A DNA stretch of 64,000 nt from Chitinophaga filiformis (GCF_023100805.1 NZ_CP095855.1:1963001-2027000); one strand, 5' to 3'. Positions 55,541 to 64,000 are shown, counted from the stretch's first letter. Made by a program: numbers and translations. Notes: generated by a model not told the origin, from the letters alone.

Positions 55541-56233
55541 ATGAATCAGACAGCAGAAAAAAACATTTACGAAGAAGGTCAGGTAATACTTATCAATAAA
55601 CCCTTGAAATGGACCTCTTTCGATATTGTGAGAAAGATCAGGAACACCACAAAAGCGAAGACCGGTCATGCCGGTACCCTGGATCCGCTGGCAACCGGAT
55701 TACTGATCTGCTGTACAGGTAAAATGACGAAAAAGATCAACGAATACCAGGCACAGGAGAAAGAATACACCGGCACTTTCACTATAGGCGCCGTTACACC
55801 TACCTACGATCTGGAATCTGAACCGACTGACTTCAAACCGCTGGATGGCATCACCGAACAGCTGATCCATGACACTACCCGCCAGTTCCTGGGCGAGCAG
55901 CAGCAGCTTCCTCCTATACATTCCGCCATCAAACAAAATGGTAAGCCTATTTATGAGCTGGCGCGCAAAGGCGTTGAAGTGAAAGTAGAGCCCCGCACAG
56001 TTTTCATTAAAGAATTTGAGATCACTAAAATAGAAATGCCTGTAATATACTTCCGCGTTGTTTGCAGCACAGGCACCTACATCCGTTCCCTGGCCAACGA
56101 TTTCGGCGCCGCCCTCGGCGTAGGCGGCTACATGAGTAGTCTTTGCCGTACACGAATAGGAGAGTTTAAACTGGAAGATGCCTGGGATATCGAGCAGTTT
56201 ATCGAGGAAGCGAAGAATGTTATTAAAAAATAA
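55541..56233 (+). CDS. truB: tRNA pseudouridine(55) synthase
   Basis: 230 aa from MNQTAEKNIYEEGQVILINK. The long frame back to 55415 covers the divergent methyltransferase start and its promoter, so 55541 is chosen. The catalytic Asp48 is in TGHAGTLDPLATGLLICCTGKMTK; KEYTGTFTIGAVTPTYDLES and GTYIRSLANDFGAALGVGGYMSSLCRTRIGEF are conserved. It makes the T-loop pseudouridine in tRNAs. The PUA domain of larger TruB proteins is absent. Confidence 0.94.
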   Translation: MNQTAEKNIYEEGQVILINKPLKWTSFDIVRKIRNTTKAKTGHAGTLDPLATGLLICCTGKMTKKINEYQAQEKEYTGTFTIGAVTPTYDLESEPTDFKPLDGITEQLIHDTTRQFLGEQQQLPPIHSAIKQNGKPIYELARKGVEVKVEPRTVFIKEFEITKIEMPVIYFRVVCSTGTYIRSLANDFGAALGVGGYMSSLCRTRIGEFKLEDAWDIEQFIEEAKNVIKK

Positions 56234-56351
56234 GAGGCGCTGGTAAGCGAATACAGATGTGTAGTACCCTTGGAATTATATCGTTTAAATAATTCGAAGG
56301 TTCCGTTATTGTTATTGTCTAATCTGCAACAAGCATTTCCGGTTTAGATTA

Positions 56352-56628
56352 TTGGATTTGAATAACACCCGGTTTCAATCCCAGGGTGCGGGCACCGGTT
56401 TGCATCATTCGGTTTGAATAATACCGGTTTCAATTCCCCAAGTTTGCAGGCACCGGTTTGCATCGGATAGTTTCAATCGCCGGTTTAAAACATCGGGTTT
56501 GAATAAACACCGGTTTCAATTCCCAGGGTTTGGGGCCCCGGTTGGCGTTGGATGGTTTCAATCGCGGGTTTACATCATTGGGTTTGAACAACACCGGTTT
56601 TCAATTCCCCCGGGTTTGCAACCCGGGG
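56352..56628. repeat. Tandem CGGTTTGAATAA-type repeats, period about 85 bases
   Basis: TTTGAA-A blocks at 56357, 56413, 56498 and 56583 (spacings 56, 85, 85). Within each block CGGTTTGAATAATAC and CGGTTTCAATTCCC alternate, with CACCGGTTTGCATC. The field ends in a hairpin CCCCGGGTTTGCAACCCGGGG, a word often seen in Bacteroidota repeats. Confidence 0.7.
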
Positions 56629-56863
56629 CTACAAACACGTGACTCCTGACAGAGTCTATGCGATAGTAATGAATGGCCAATGTTTGTTGGGGTTATGCGT
56701 CTATTAGGCGCCTGTGAGTATAACGGTTTTCAGGTGGAGATTGCTGGCCTTAGTTATCTGAAGTAAGCTGATGTTTTGTACCAGGGGTTTAATCAACATC
56801 CCATCGTTCCAATACCTGCAAAGGTGATAGTAAGGAACTTCAGAGAACTACAGCCAGCAGTCC

Positions 56864-57060
56864 CACCTGAAACCGCGGCCGACGCTCGGGCCCTGATTAA
56901 AATGGGTGTGGTGAAACACCTGAAACCGCGGCCGACGCTCGGACCCCGATTTAAAATAGCTGTCGTGAAACACCTGAAACGCCGGCCGTTGCCGAGATCC
57001 CGATTAAAGTTAATGTCCCTGAAACCGCGGCTGGATGTCCGGATCCTGATTTAAAGTGGC
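56864..57060. repeat. Tandem CACCTGAAACCGCGG repeats, period about 53 bases
   Basis: CACCTGAAACCGCGGCCGAC begins at 56864 and 56917, with weaker copies at 56971 and 57016 (spacings 53, 54, 45). Each is followed by GCTCGG-CCCTGATT(T)AAAAT. It lies directly beyond the 3' end of the Omp85 gene. Confidence 0.7.
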
Positions 57061-57080
57061 TGGCCACTGGTGCAAGCCCG

Positions 57081-59522
57081 CTAAAACGGATAGCCTATCG
57101 CCACATTCCAGATGATATTATTCCGCCGCCACGCCGCATCTCCCAACTGCCACTGACTAAGATACCACCCACTCTTATTCCCCTTATAATAAGGCACTTT
57201 CACCGGCACACCCCAATCCAGCCTGATCAAAAAGAAGGAAAAATCCAGCCTTAATCCAGCCCCCGTACCCACCGCCAGATCACGATAAAGGTTTTTCAGT
57301 CTGAACTCACCTCCCGGACGAATAGTATCCTTTTTCAGCATCCAGATGTTACCCATATCAAGGAAGGTCGCACCCTTGAGGTTGATACTACCATTGAACA
57401 GGCGCAGGAGGTCAAAGCGATATTCGATATTACCCTCAAGCTTCATATCACCGGTCTGATCCGGGAAGTTGCTGGCAGTAATGGAACTATCCTTGAATGT
57501 GCCCGGCCCCAGCGTACGTAGTCGCCAGGCACGGATACTATTTGGACCACCAGCCGTGAACTGGCGGATATATGGCATTACGTCTGATTTGCCGTAAGGA
57601 ATGCCGACACCGCCATAAATACGGGTGGCAAGTGTAGTATGATTGGTCAGGGTCCAGTAATGCCGGTAATCAGCCTCTAATTTGAGAAAACTGGCAATCG
57701 GCATATTGGTCAGGCTTTCAAGATCGGTACCTTTTCCGGAAATACTGCCCCAAAGGCTGTTGATACCATTCAGCCACGCGCCGGACTCTTCGACATTCGC
57801 ACGGAAGTAAGAATAGTGATTGCGATGCAGGACATCGTTATTGCTGTAGATGTAAGTGACATTCTCGCCACCGATAAACGCCGGCTCAAAGCTTCTCTTC
57901 AGATAAGGGTTCTTATTCACGATGCTATCGCGGAACCCTGCATTCAGGTTTACCCCTACATAGTTGAGGGAGATCGGTTTGACGATCCAGCGTTTATAAA
58001 GGTTCTGGTTCCACTCATACCCGAAAGACGCATTCACGTTGGAAATGTAGAACTTGGCAGAACGGGTGAGATAATCGACCCCGGCTGTCAGCCTGGTACG
58101 TACGGTAGACCGGTTGCGCTGGGCAATATGGAAGGGAGTAATAAAGCGGGGAAAGATCAGGCTGACCTGTCCGCCTATTTCCTGCGATTGCAGCATCCAG
58201 TTGCCCTGAGTGCGGATGAGCTCAACGCCGGTATTCAGGCTCACGTTCAGCTGGGTGGCAGAACGGCCGATATTGAGGTGCCGGTAGTTCAGGCTGACGC
58301 CGCTACCAACGAGGTAATCAGAGCTCGTGCTGACCTCAAAGTTGGCCCCTATCTCCTGACGGCGTTTCGGCGTCATGAAGATGTAAGTGTTCAGTGTATT
58401 TGGTTTGTCTTTGCTTTCCCGGTATTGCAGGTTGACGAACTGCCAGGCGCCCAGGTCATAGAGGCGGCTGATGGCATCGTTGGTACGCTGCTGGGAAAAC
58501 CGTTCGTCCTTTTTAAGCAATACAGACCTGTAAAGCACAGCCGGCTTCAGGATGTCCTGACGGTAACGGATGACCAGGTCCCGGCGCTGGGTGGTCTTGA
58601 ACAGGGAATCGGCAGTACTGCCATATACCGGGTAATCGGGATAGGCAATAATACTGTCCAGTGTATACTGCTGATAGCGGAGGGATGAGTCTTCCGGATT
58701 CCAGATCTTAATGGTGATATCCATTTTAGGCCTGTCTTCCCCTTTACGTTCGTTGTACACGTTAACGATCCCTTCGAAGGGGTTCATGAGGTTGCGGAAC
58801 AGGGTTTTATGTAGGGTGTCGATCTCAAATTCGATTGCATCGCGGTCAAATTTATAATAGCCGGCATTGCGTATCACACGCATGAGCCTTTCGCGTTCAC
58901 TGCCCAGGGCTTCCTGCTTGTAAGACATGCCCGATTTGATCAGGGCCAGTTTTTCATTCTCTCTGACCAGCTTCAGCAGATTGGTGTCAGGTATTTCATA
59001 GCGGATCTTGTTGATCACAAAGTTCTTACCAGTATTCACCTTGTAGGTGACATTGACTTTCTGCCTTTTGATGGACTCCTCGTAATCTACGGTCGCATAG
59101 AAATAGCCCTGGTTATTCAGGTAGCTGACCATACGTTTGATTGATTCCTTGGTTTTGGTAGAATCGTAGATCACCGGTTCTTCCAGGTTGCGGGGCGCCA
59201 GCATCAGGTTCCAGAACCAGTTGGATTTCTTTTCATTGTACTTCTGGTTGTAGAGCCATACCTTGAAACGGGTGCCCATAAACAAGGTATTGGACTGTTG
59301 CAGCATGAGTTGCTTGGAAGTAAGGGAGGCGCGGATATCCTGTTTTTCTGCGGAAGATGCTTCTCCTTTTACATCCACATCGCTGTCCACATAAAGCAGC
59401 TGATTCTTTTGGAGGTATTTTGTATTGGAACATGCTGCCAGCGCCAGTGTGGTCATCAGGATGATTATATAGTTCAGATAAATGAAAAGGGAACTATGTG
59501 GCCGCTGCTGCATCAGAGTCAA
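57081..59522 (-). CDS. Omp85-family outer membrane protein (BamA/TamA-like lipoprotein)
   Basis: 813 aa. Lipoprotein signal with Cys at residue 31 in LALAACSNTKYLQKNQLLY. Periplasmic POTRA-like repeats at about 45-330 (for example LNNQGYFYATVDYEESIKRQKVNVTYKVNTGKNFVINKIRYEI). The C-terminal half is the 16-stranded barrel, with LGPGTFKDSSITASN and PYIRQFTAGGPNSIRAWRLRTLGPG (VRGY/FxGG-like lid loop region) and a terminal aromatic (IWNVAIGYPF), as expected of a BAM substrate. It is probably a second Omp85 member used in outer-membrane protein or surface lipoprotein assembly and not necessarily the essential BamA. Confidence 0.9.
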   Translation of the reverse strand: MTLMQQRPHSSLFIYLNYIIILMTTLALAACSNTKYLQKNQLLYVDSDVDVKGEASSAEKQDIRASLTSKQLMLQQSNTLFMGTRFKVWLYNQKYNEKKSNWFWNLMLAPRNLEEPVIYDSTKTKESIKRMVSYLNNQGYFYATVDYEESIKRQKVNVTYKVNTGKNFVINKIRYEIPDTNLLKLVRENEKLALIKSGMSYKQEALGSERERLMRVIRNAGYYKFDRDAIEFEIDTLHKTLFRNLMNPFEGIVNVYNERKGEDRPKMDITIKIWNPEDSSLRYQQYTLDSIIAYPDYPVYGSTADSLFKTTQRRDLVIRYRQDILKPAVLYRSVLLKKDERFSQQRTNDAISRLYDLGAWQFVNLQYRESKDKPNTLNTYIFMTPKRRQEIGANFEVSTSSDYLVGSGVSLNYRHLNIGRSATQLNVSLNTGVELIRTQGNWMLQSQEIGGQVSLIFPRFITPFHIAQRNRSTVRTRLTAGVDYLTRSAKFYISNVNASFGYEWNQNLYKRWIVKPISLNYVGVNLNAGFRDSIVNKNPYLKRSFEPAFIGGENVTYIYSNNDVLHRNHYSYFRANVEESGAWLNGINSLWGSISGKGTDLESLTNMPIASFLKLEADYRHYWTLTNHTTLATRIYGGVGIPYGKSDVMPYIRQFTAGGPNSIRAWRLRTLGPGTFKDSSITASNFPDQTGDMKLEGNIEYRFDLLRLFNGSINLKGATFLDMGNIWMLKKDTIRPGGEFRLKNLYRDLAVGTGAGLRLDFSFFLIRLDWGVPVKVPYYKGNKSGWYLSQWQLGDAAWRRNNIIWNVAIGYPF

Positions 59523-59586
59523 TACAATTATTAATAGTTAGAAGCTTTGTTTTCTGTTTATTTCCATAGAGGCCAGTCCGCGTGGC

Positions 59587-59617
59587 TTTGCCGATTAAAA
59601 GAATTCATGTAGGTTTG
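59587..59617 (+). promoter_or_regulatory. Promoter of the SpoU methylase gene
   Basis: TTTG (59587-59590), 19 bases, TAGGTTTG (59610-59617): complete consensus. The ATG at 59623 is only 5 bases later, so the transcript is predicted leaderless or nearly so. Confidence 0.65.
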
Positions 59618-59622
59618 GCTCT

Positions 59623-60369
59623 ATGTTGTCGAAGGCGCAAATTAAGTATATTCAATCATTACAGCATAAAAAATACCGTCAAAAATCCGGCCAGTTCATT
59701 GCTGAAGGAGATAAGATCGTTCCGGAGCTGCTACAGGAAGGCATTCCCGTGCAGGAGGTGTATGCAACTGCTGCCTGGATAAGTACTCATAGATCTTTAC
59801 TGGACCGTACACCCGGTGTAAGGGTCACGGAAGTAGAAGAAAGTGTCCTGAAGCAGCTGTCAGCGCTGACTACACCTAATCAGGCATTAGCCCTGCTGGA
59901 TATCCCGGGATCTGCTCAGGTAGCGCCGGGATCTTTGAAAGGTACTGTATCCCTGGCACTGGAAACCATCCAGGACCCGGGTAATCTGGGTACGATCATT
60001 CGTATAGCCGACTGGTTCGGCATCCGTCAGATCATTTGCTCACCCGATTGTGTGGATGCCTACAATCCTAAAACCATCCAGGCCACGATGGGCAGCATTG
60101 CCCGTGTAAGCGTACTGGAAAGTGATATCGTTACGCTGCTGCAGCAGGCGGGTGTGCCTTCTTATGCCGCTACCCTGCACGGTACCAATATCACCGAATT
60201 CTCAAAACTGAAAGAAGGTATTATCCTCATCGGTAATGAGTCCCGCGGACTGAGTGAAGCGGTAATAGCCGCCAGCACCTATAAGATCACTATCCCAAAA
60301 CTGGGTGGAGCGGAATCCCTGAATGCCGGCGTCGCGGCTGGTATCATCTGCGGACGATTGTTAGTGTAG
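59623..60369 (+). CDS. TrmH/SpoU-family RNA 2'-O-methyltransferase
   Basis: 248 aa. N-terminal SpoU substrate-binding region (AQIKYIQSLQHKKYRQKSGQFIAEGDKIVPELL) and C-terminal SPOUT knot: ETIQDPGNLGTIIRIADWFGIRQIICSPDCVDAYNPKTIQATMGSI, ILIGNESRGLSEAVI and IPKLGGAESLNAGVAAGIICGRL (SAM site). It methylates a ribose in rRNA or tRNA; the exact site is not readable. Preceded by an almost leaderless promoter. Confidence 0.92.
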   Translation: MLSKAQIKYIQSLQHKKYRQKSGQFIAEGDKIVPELLQEGIPVQEVYATAAWISTHRSLLDRTPGVRVTEVEESVLKQLSALTTPNQALALLDIPGSAQVAPGSLKGTVSLALETIQDPGNLGTIIRIADWFGIRQIICSPDCVDAYNPKTIQATMGSIARVSVLESDIVTLLQQAGVPSYAATLHGTNITEFSKLKEGIILIGNESRGLSEAVIAASTYKITIPKLGGAESLNAGVAAGIICGRLLV

Positions 60370-60583
60370 TACACTGATAACCATTTGTGCCCAAGGTCAT
60401 ATGCCGATATCCGGATCAGACGAACCACTGCTCCGGTTGTTAAGACAAGAATGAGATAACAGCCGGCCTCGTGCCCATAGCGAAATATTCTGTGAACAGC
60501 CGGTTGGCAGAAGATTGCGGTTACAGCGGCTGTAAGCAGGTTAAAACCATCGTTCCTGATTATTAAGTCAGCACGTTAATAAG
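60370..60583. other. Intergenic spacer after the SpoU gene
   Basis: About 210 bases with no gene or repeat recognised; the convergent long hairpin follows it. Confidence 0.5.
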
Positions 60584-60638
60584 GATATAAAACAGGAAGT
60601 CCATAGCGATCAGCGCTATGGACTTCCTGTTTTATATC
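60584..60638. terminator. Bidirectional terminator hairpin between the SpoU and permease genes
   Basis: GATATAAAACAGGAAGTCCATAGCG and its complement, a perfect 25-base stem with a 5-base loop, A/T-rich at both ends. It ends 10 bases from the permease stop codon. Confidence 0.92.
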
Positions 60639-60648
60639 TTATCAATGA

Positions 60649-61881
60649 TTATTTAAACTGTATTGCCTTTACCGGCGTTATCCTCCGGATGATCCGGGAC
60701 GGCAGTATCAATACCAATACGCAAAGCAGCAGGGTGCCTACATCAATCAGCACCACCTGCAGCCAATTCAGGGAAATAGCTGCGACAGACATATAGTAAG
60801 ACTCTTCCGGCAATTTAAAGAGGCCGGTAGTTTGCTGCAAAATGGCTAAACCAATACCCAGGATATTTCCGAGGATAATCCCTGTTATGACGATATAGGC
60901 CGCCTGTATCATGAAGATTCCCTCTATTCTGTCATTCCGCAGACCCAGCGCTTTCAGGATACCGACCATATTGGTCCGTTCCAGGATGAGGATGAGAATT
61001 GCCGTGATCATGTTGATAGCGGCTACAATAGACATGATCACGAGTATAATGAGCTTATTTTTATTCTGTAAACGCAGCCAGGCAAAGATGTTAGGATAGA
61101 TGTCAGCAATGGAACGGATGAACAGCTGATCGGGAATTACATCAAAAGCAGCGGTACCTATCTCTTTCAGGTTGCGGTAATCATCCGTAAAGATCTCATA
61201 TCCTCCTATACTACCGGGTTCCCAGTTATTCAGCTTGCGGATCAGTTCAATATCGCCCAGTACATATGTCTTGTCATATTCCTCAATGCCTGTTTTGTAA
61301 ATGCCGCTGATGGTCAGTTTACGCGCCCTGGGTGGTTGGCCCTGTGCCTGGATGAAGTAAATGATCAGCGGATCATGCAGTTTCAGTTGTAATTCCTTGG
61401 CGAGCCTGGCGGAGATCAGCACTTCAGGTGCATAGCTGCTGTCATTGTAGTGAATAACACTGCCTTCCTGCAGGAATTGCTGCAGATGGTCCCAGTTGTA
61501 ATGGCGGTCCACTCCCTTGAAAATGACGCCTTCCAGATCTTTTTCTGCTTTTATTATAGCAGATTTGGTAGCATAAGCGTTTATTGTATTGATGCCTTTT
61601 ATCTGCCTGAGCTTAGCCAGGGTCGTACTGTCCATTGTGAAGGGAAATTGTTCTGTCAGCGGACCGGCATTGGGCTGATACTCGGTAATGTGCATATGTC
61701 CCCAGAAACTGAATATCTTCTGCTGGATGACCTCCTGGAAGCCATTCACCAGGGCCACTGCCAGTATCATCACTGCTACGCTTATCGCAGTAGCTGCAAT
61801 AGCAATATTGATAATGAACTTTGAAAAGGAAGATGACCGGTTAAAGGCAATCCGCTTGGCAATGAAGAATGGCAAATTCAT
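60649..61881 (-). CDS. LolC/LolE-like ABC transporter permease
   Basis: 410 aa, FtsX/MacB fold. One N-terminal helix (about 20-46: FIINIAIAATAISVAVMILAVALVNGF), a large periplasmic domain (about 47-270) with KGINTINAYATKSAIIKAEKDLEGVIFKGVDRHYNWD, then three helices near the C-terminus (about 275-300, 318-345, 370-398). In the Lol family a pair of such proteins with the LolD ATPase extracts outer-membrane lipoproteins; no ATPase gene is adjacent. The start codon is 5 bases after a minus-strand -7 element (TACATTTG, 61886-61893). Confidence 0.88.
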   Translation of the reverse strand: MNLPFFIAKRIAFNRSSSFSKFIINIAIAATAISVAVMILAVALVNGFQEVIQQKIFSFWGHMHITEYQPNAGPLTEQFPFTMDSTTLAKLRQIKGINTINAYATKSAIIKAEKDLEGVIFKGVDRHYNWDHLQQFLQEGSVIHYNDSSYAPEVLISARLAKELQLKLHDPLIIYFIQAQGQPPRARKLTISGIYKTGIEEYDKTYVLGDIELIRKLNNWEPGSIGGYEIFTDDYRNLKEIGTAAFDVIPDQLFIRSIADIYPNIFAWLRLQNKNKLIILVIMSIVAAINMITAILILILERTNMVGILKALGLRNDRIEGIFMIQAAYIVITGIILGNILGIGLAILQQTTGLFKLPEESYYMSVAAISLNWLQVVLIDVGTLLLCVLVLILPSRIIRRITPVKAIQFK

Positions 61882-61885
61882 AAGA

Positions 61886-61893
61886 CAAATGTA
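61886..61893 (-). promoter_or_regulatory. -7 element of the LolC/E-like permease, next to its start codon
   Basis: TACATTTG on the minus strand, then TCTT and the ATG (61881). A leaderless or near-leaderless mRNA is predicted. Confidence 0.5.
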
Positions 61894-61986
61894 TTGAATA
61901 TAATCATAAACAGCCGGCCGCTTATAACGAAGCTGCGCGGTACAAATTGAAAAAATAGTACCTTAATGGTTACTTGAAATGCTATT

Positions 61987-63279
61987 ATGAAGATAAAATC
62001 CTTCTTCTGTATACCGGTAATATGTTTACTGGCGTACGTTCTGCCGGTAGCTGCGCAGGAGAATACCACTAGTCCTGACCACGTTTACTACAGTAATATC
62101 CGGTCCGTAAAGCTGAACCAGGCAGGCGATCAGCTCAGCTATCCCATTATTACGCTCAATGGCGATGAAAAGTTGGAATTGAGCTTTGATGACCTGGACA
62201 ATGACGTGAAGAACTACTTTTATACGTTCGTTTTGTGCAATGCAGACTGGACACGGGCTCAGATCAACCAGGTGGAATACCTGCGCGGTTTCTCCGAAAA
62301 CAGGATACAGGATTACCGTTTTTCCAGTATTGCCCTGCAGAAATATACCCATTATTCAGTACAGCTGCCCAACCAGAACTGTTACCCTACCAGGTCGGGC
62401 AATTACCTGTTGAAGGTGTACCTCGACAGCGATACCGACCAGCTGGTACTGACCCGCCGCATGCTGGTAATAGGCAATAAGGCCAGTGTGAGTGGCTTTA
62501 TCCAGCAACCTGTTACACCTAAGATATTCCGGTCACACCAGAAGATCAACTTTTCTGTTAATACAGGCGGACTGAATGTTATAAATCCTTTTGACCAGAT
62601 GAAAGTAGTGATCCTGCAAAACTATCGTTGGGATAATGCTATCAAATTCCCACGTCCTTTATTCATTAAAGGCAATGTGCTGGAATACAACTGGGAGGTG
62701 GACTGTGTAATGCCGGCAGGTAAGGAATGGCGATGGATAGACCTCCGAAGTTTCCGGTTGCAGACGGAAAGAGTGAAAACAACGGAGTATGCAAAAGATC
62801 ATACGGACGTCTATGCCCTTCCGGACTTTGAAAGAGGAGGGAAGATGTACCAGTACATCAAGGATATTAACGGATTGTACTATCTCGCCACGCTCGATGA
62901 TTATGACCCTTTCTTTGAAGGGGATTATGCTACTGTACATTTCTCTTTCCCTGTACCTGAGCCCTATGCAGGCTATAACATGTATATTCTTGGGGAATTG
63001 ACGAACTATGAGTGTAATGAAAATAGCAGGATGGTGTTTAATCCGGCTACCAGAGCGTATGAAGGCACATTATTCCTGAAACAGGGTTTTTATAACTACG
63101 TGTATGCATTAGTGGATAATACCGTTGTGGACAGTAAGCCCAATACGGAGCTGACAGAAGGAAACTGGTGGGAAGCGGAGAATAACTACACGATATTGGT
63201 TTATTATCGCGCATTAGGTGGAAGAGCGGATGAACTGGTTACTACCACTACACTGAACTCCATGTTGAGCCGTAAATAG
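61987..63279 (+). CDS. DUF5103 exported protein
   Basis: 430 aa with a signal peptide (MKIKSFFCIPVICLLAYVLP, cut near AAQE). The body matches the DUF5103 pattern of Bacteroidota: IRSVKLNQAGDQLSYPIITLNGDEKLELSFDDLDNDVKNYFYTFVLCNADWTRAQINQVEYLRGFSENRIQDYRFS, VVDSKPNTELTEGNWWEAENNYTILVYYRALGGRADELV. It is a secreted or envelope-associated protein with an Ig-like part; function unknown. Divergent from the LolC/E-like gene. Confidence 0.88.
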   Translation: MKIKSFFCIPVICLLAYVLPVAAQENTTSPDHVYYSNIRSVKLNQAGDQLSYPIITLNGDEKLELSFDDLDNDVKNYFYTFVLCNADWTRAQINQVEYLRGFSENRIQDYRFSSIALQKYTHYSVQLPNQNCYPTRSGNYLLKVYLDSDTDQLVLTRRMLVIGNKASVSGFIQQPVTPKIFRSHQKINFSVNTGGLNVINPFDQMKVVILQNYRWDNAIKFPRPLFIKGNVLEYNWEVDCVMPAGKEWRWIDLRSFRLQTERVKTTEYAKDHTDVYALPDFERGGKMYQYIKDINGLYYLATLDDYDPFFEGDYATVHFSFPVPEPYAGYNMYILGELTNYECNENSRMVFNPATRAYEGTLFLKQGFYNYVYALVDNTVVDSKPNTELTEGNWWEAENNYTILVYYRALGGRADELVTTTTLNSMLSRK

Positions 63280-63288
63280 CACGTAGTA

Positions 63289-63337
63289 AAAAAAGCAAGG
63301 CGTTCATAGCCGGAAACTATGAACGCCTTGCTTTTTT
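63289..63337. terminator. Terminator of the DUF5103 gene
   Basis: AAAAAAGCAAGGCGTTCATAG pairs perfectly with CTATGAACGCCTTGCTTTTTT around a 7-base loop. Confidence 0.92.
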
Positions 63338-63340
63338 ATT

Positions 63341-63613
63341 ACTGCAGATGATATGTTGTGTTAGCAATCCCTACACAAAATATCAGCGAGTCATTATACT
63401 GCGGATGATATGTTTTGTTACCAGGCTCCCACAGCATATCAGCTGGTCATTATACTGCGAATGATATGTTGCCTTACTAACCTCTCAGAAGATCGGCTGA
63501 TAATTCTACTATTGCGGATGATATACCGCGTTGCCAATCGTCCACTGAAGGGCTGCCGGCATTGATGTAGCCACGGATAACGTATTATATTCGCAATCTC
63601 CTGCAGAAGATCA
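63341..63613. repeat. Tandem repeats, period about 57 bases, running into the NADH dehydrogenase 3' end
   Basis: Units begin at 63341, 63398, 63454 and 63511 (spacings 57, 56, 57) with the pattern ACTGCGGATGATATGTTxTGTTACC then CTCCCACAGxATATCAGCTG. A degenerate fifth unit from about 63569 contains GCAGAAGATCAGCTGACAAC, which overlaps the stop codon and last codons of the dehydrogenase gene (minus stop at 63611-63613). Confidence 0.75.
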
Positions 63614-64000
63614 GCTGACAACGGTCTGGCGGAGTTTCACAATATTTGCAGCGCCACGTTTAATAATAATACGCGTACCACGGTCAAAAGTGAAGTAACG
63701 ATAGAACCAGTTACTGAACACCACCAGTTTATTCCTGAATCCGAGAAGGCTCATAAGATGCACCGCCATCCACACCATCCAGGCCATAAATCCGCTCAGT
63801 TTCATTCCTGCAAATTCAGCCACGGCATGATTACGGCCTATAGTAGCCATGCTGCCAAGATCCTTGTACTTAAATGCTTTCAGGCCACGGCCGGCAGATT
63901 TGATCATCTTTACGATATTCTCTGCCAGGTTTGCGCCCTGTTGAATGGCCACCTGTGCCACCATGGGATAGCCTCTGGGAAACTTAGGATCATTCACCAT
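63611..64000 (-). CDS. ndh: Type II NADH dehydrogenase, C-terminal part (runs off the window)
   Basis: Only the last 129 residues are inside the window; the gene continues past 64000 and the Met at the edge is internal. The segment reads GYPMVAQVAIQQGANLAENIVKMIKSAGRGLKAFKYKDLGSMATIGRNHAVAEFAGMKLSGFMAWMVWMAVHLMSLLGFRNKLVVFSNWFYRYFTFDRGTRIIIK, the conserved C-terminal end of NDH-2, including the quinone-site AVAQxAIQQG and the LGSMATIGR motif and the amphipathic membrane-binding helices. It oxidises NADH and reduces quinone without pumping protons. Confidence 0.93.
   Translation of the reverse strand: MVNDPKFPRGYPMVAQVAIQQGANLAENIVKMIKSAGRGLKAFKYKDLGSMATIGRNHAVAEFAGMKLSGFMAWMVWMAVHLMSLLGFRNKLVVFSNWFYRYFTFDRGTRIIIKRGAANIVKLRQTVVS

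Larger units (their letters stand above)
56234..57080. other. Intergenic region between truB and the Omp85 gene
   Basis: About 850 bases with no gene. Two separate repeat fields (56352-56628 and 56864-57060) fill most of it; between them 56640-56860 shows no recognisable signal. A 92-codon frame through the second field is rejected because the repeat periods are not multiples of three. Confidence 0.7.

Noticed and set aside
56352..56628. Possible CRISPR array because of GGTTTCAATTCCC words
   Set aside because: Repeats vary in sequence and spacing, spacers are not unique sequences of uniform length, and no cas genes are near.
56776..57054. A 92-codon frame in the second repeat field with VVKHLKPRP-type repeats
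   Set aside because: The DNA repeat spacings (53, 54, 45) do not keep a frame, so the apparent protein repeats are a product of noncoding tandem repeats.
57816..58688. A 290-codon plus-strand frame inside the Omp85 gene
   Set aside because: Antisense shadow of a well-supported outer-membrane protein gene.

Overview
The window looks like a chromosomal segment of a Bacteroidota bacterium, most likely a Chitinophaga-like member of the Chitinophagaceae. Signs of this are: TAnnTTTG-type -7 elements before many genes with little Shine-Dalgarno signal, type III glutamine synthetase, DUF1573 and DUF5103 proteins, a PafA-type alkaline phosphatase, an alpha-oxoamine synthase of the sphingolipid/sulfonolipid type, and a fused E1 alpha/beta 2-oxoacid dehydrogenase. 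The genus is an inference from protein character; no search was run.

Layout. 1-2200: a small outer-membrane barrel gene, then a 1.4 kb stretch with no conventional gene. That stretch holds three tandem units, each with an ATGAATG direct repeat, a conserved 5' leader, a 20-24 codon hydrophobic microprotein and a terminator. 2201-19244: the S10-spc-alpha ribosomal superoperon from rpsJ to rplQ, including secY, map, infA, rpmJ and rpoA, with unusually long hairpin-containing intercistronic gaps and an internal promoter before rplX. 19362-28300: zinc-ribbon membrane protein, carA, a candidate minus-strand ncRNA, a PLP aminotransferase, DUF1573, fused E1 dehydrogenase, an OmpR-type response regulator and YebC. 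28459-36256: transporters (APC, DAACS, DedA, MFS), MarR, malate dehydrogenase and a thioredoxin-like protein. 36257-38804: efp-accB-accC; this EF-P has arginine at position 32. 38881-46727: YD-repeat lipoprotein, GlnN-type glutamine synthetase, purL, a tandem-hairpin RNA (44935-45298) and the alpha-oxoamine synthase. 46832-54393: PafA, enoyl-CoA hydratase family protein, two exported proteins of unknown function, TPR protein, phosphosulfolactate synthase-like protein and aroE. 54640-64000: methyltransferase with a duplicated 3' end, truB, two tandem-repeat fields, an Omp85 protein, a SpoU methylase, a LolC/E-like permease, a DUF5103 protein and the C-terminal part of a type II NADH dehydrogenase.

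Most of the window is housekeeping. The parts that known families do not explain are the three microprotein units near the left end (and a similar direct repeat before the response regulator at 26774), the four-hairpin RNA after purL, the candidate minus-strand RNA at 21543-21822, and the tandem duplications at gene 3' ends at 54562-54709 and 63341-63613. No tRNA, rRNA, insertion sequence, prophage or CRISPR array was seen.
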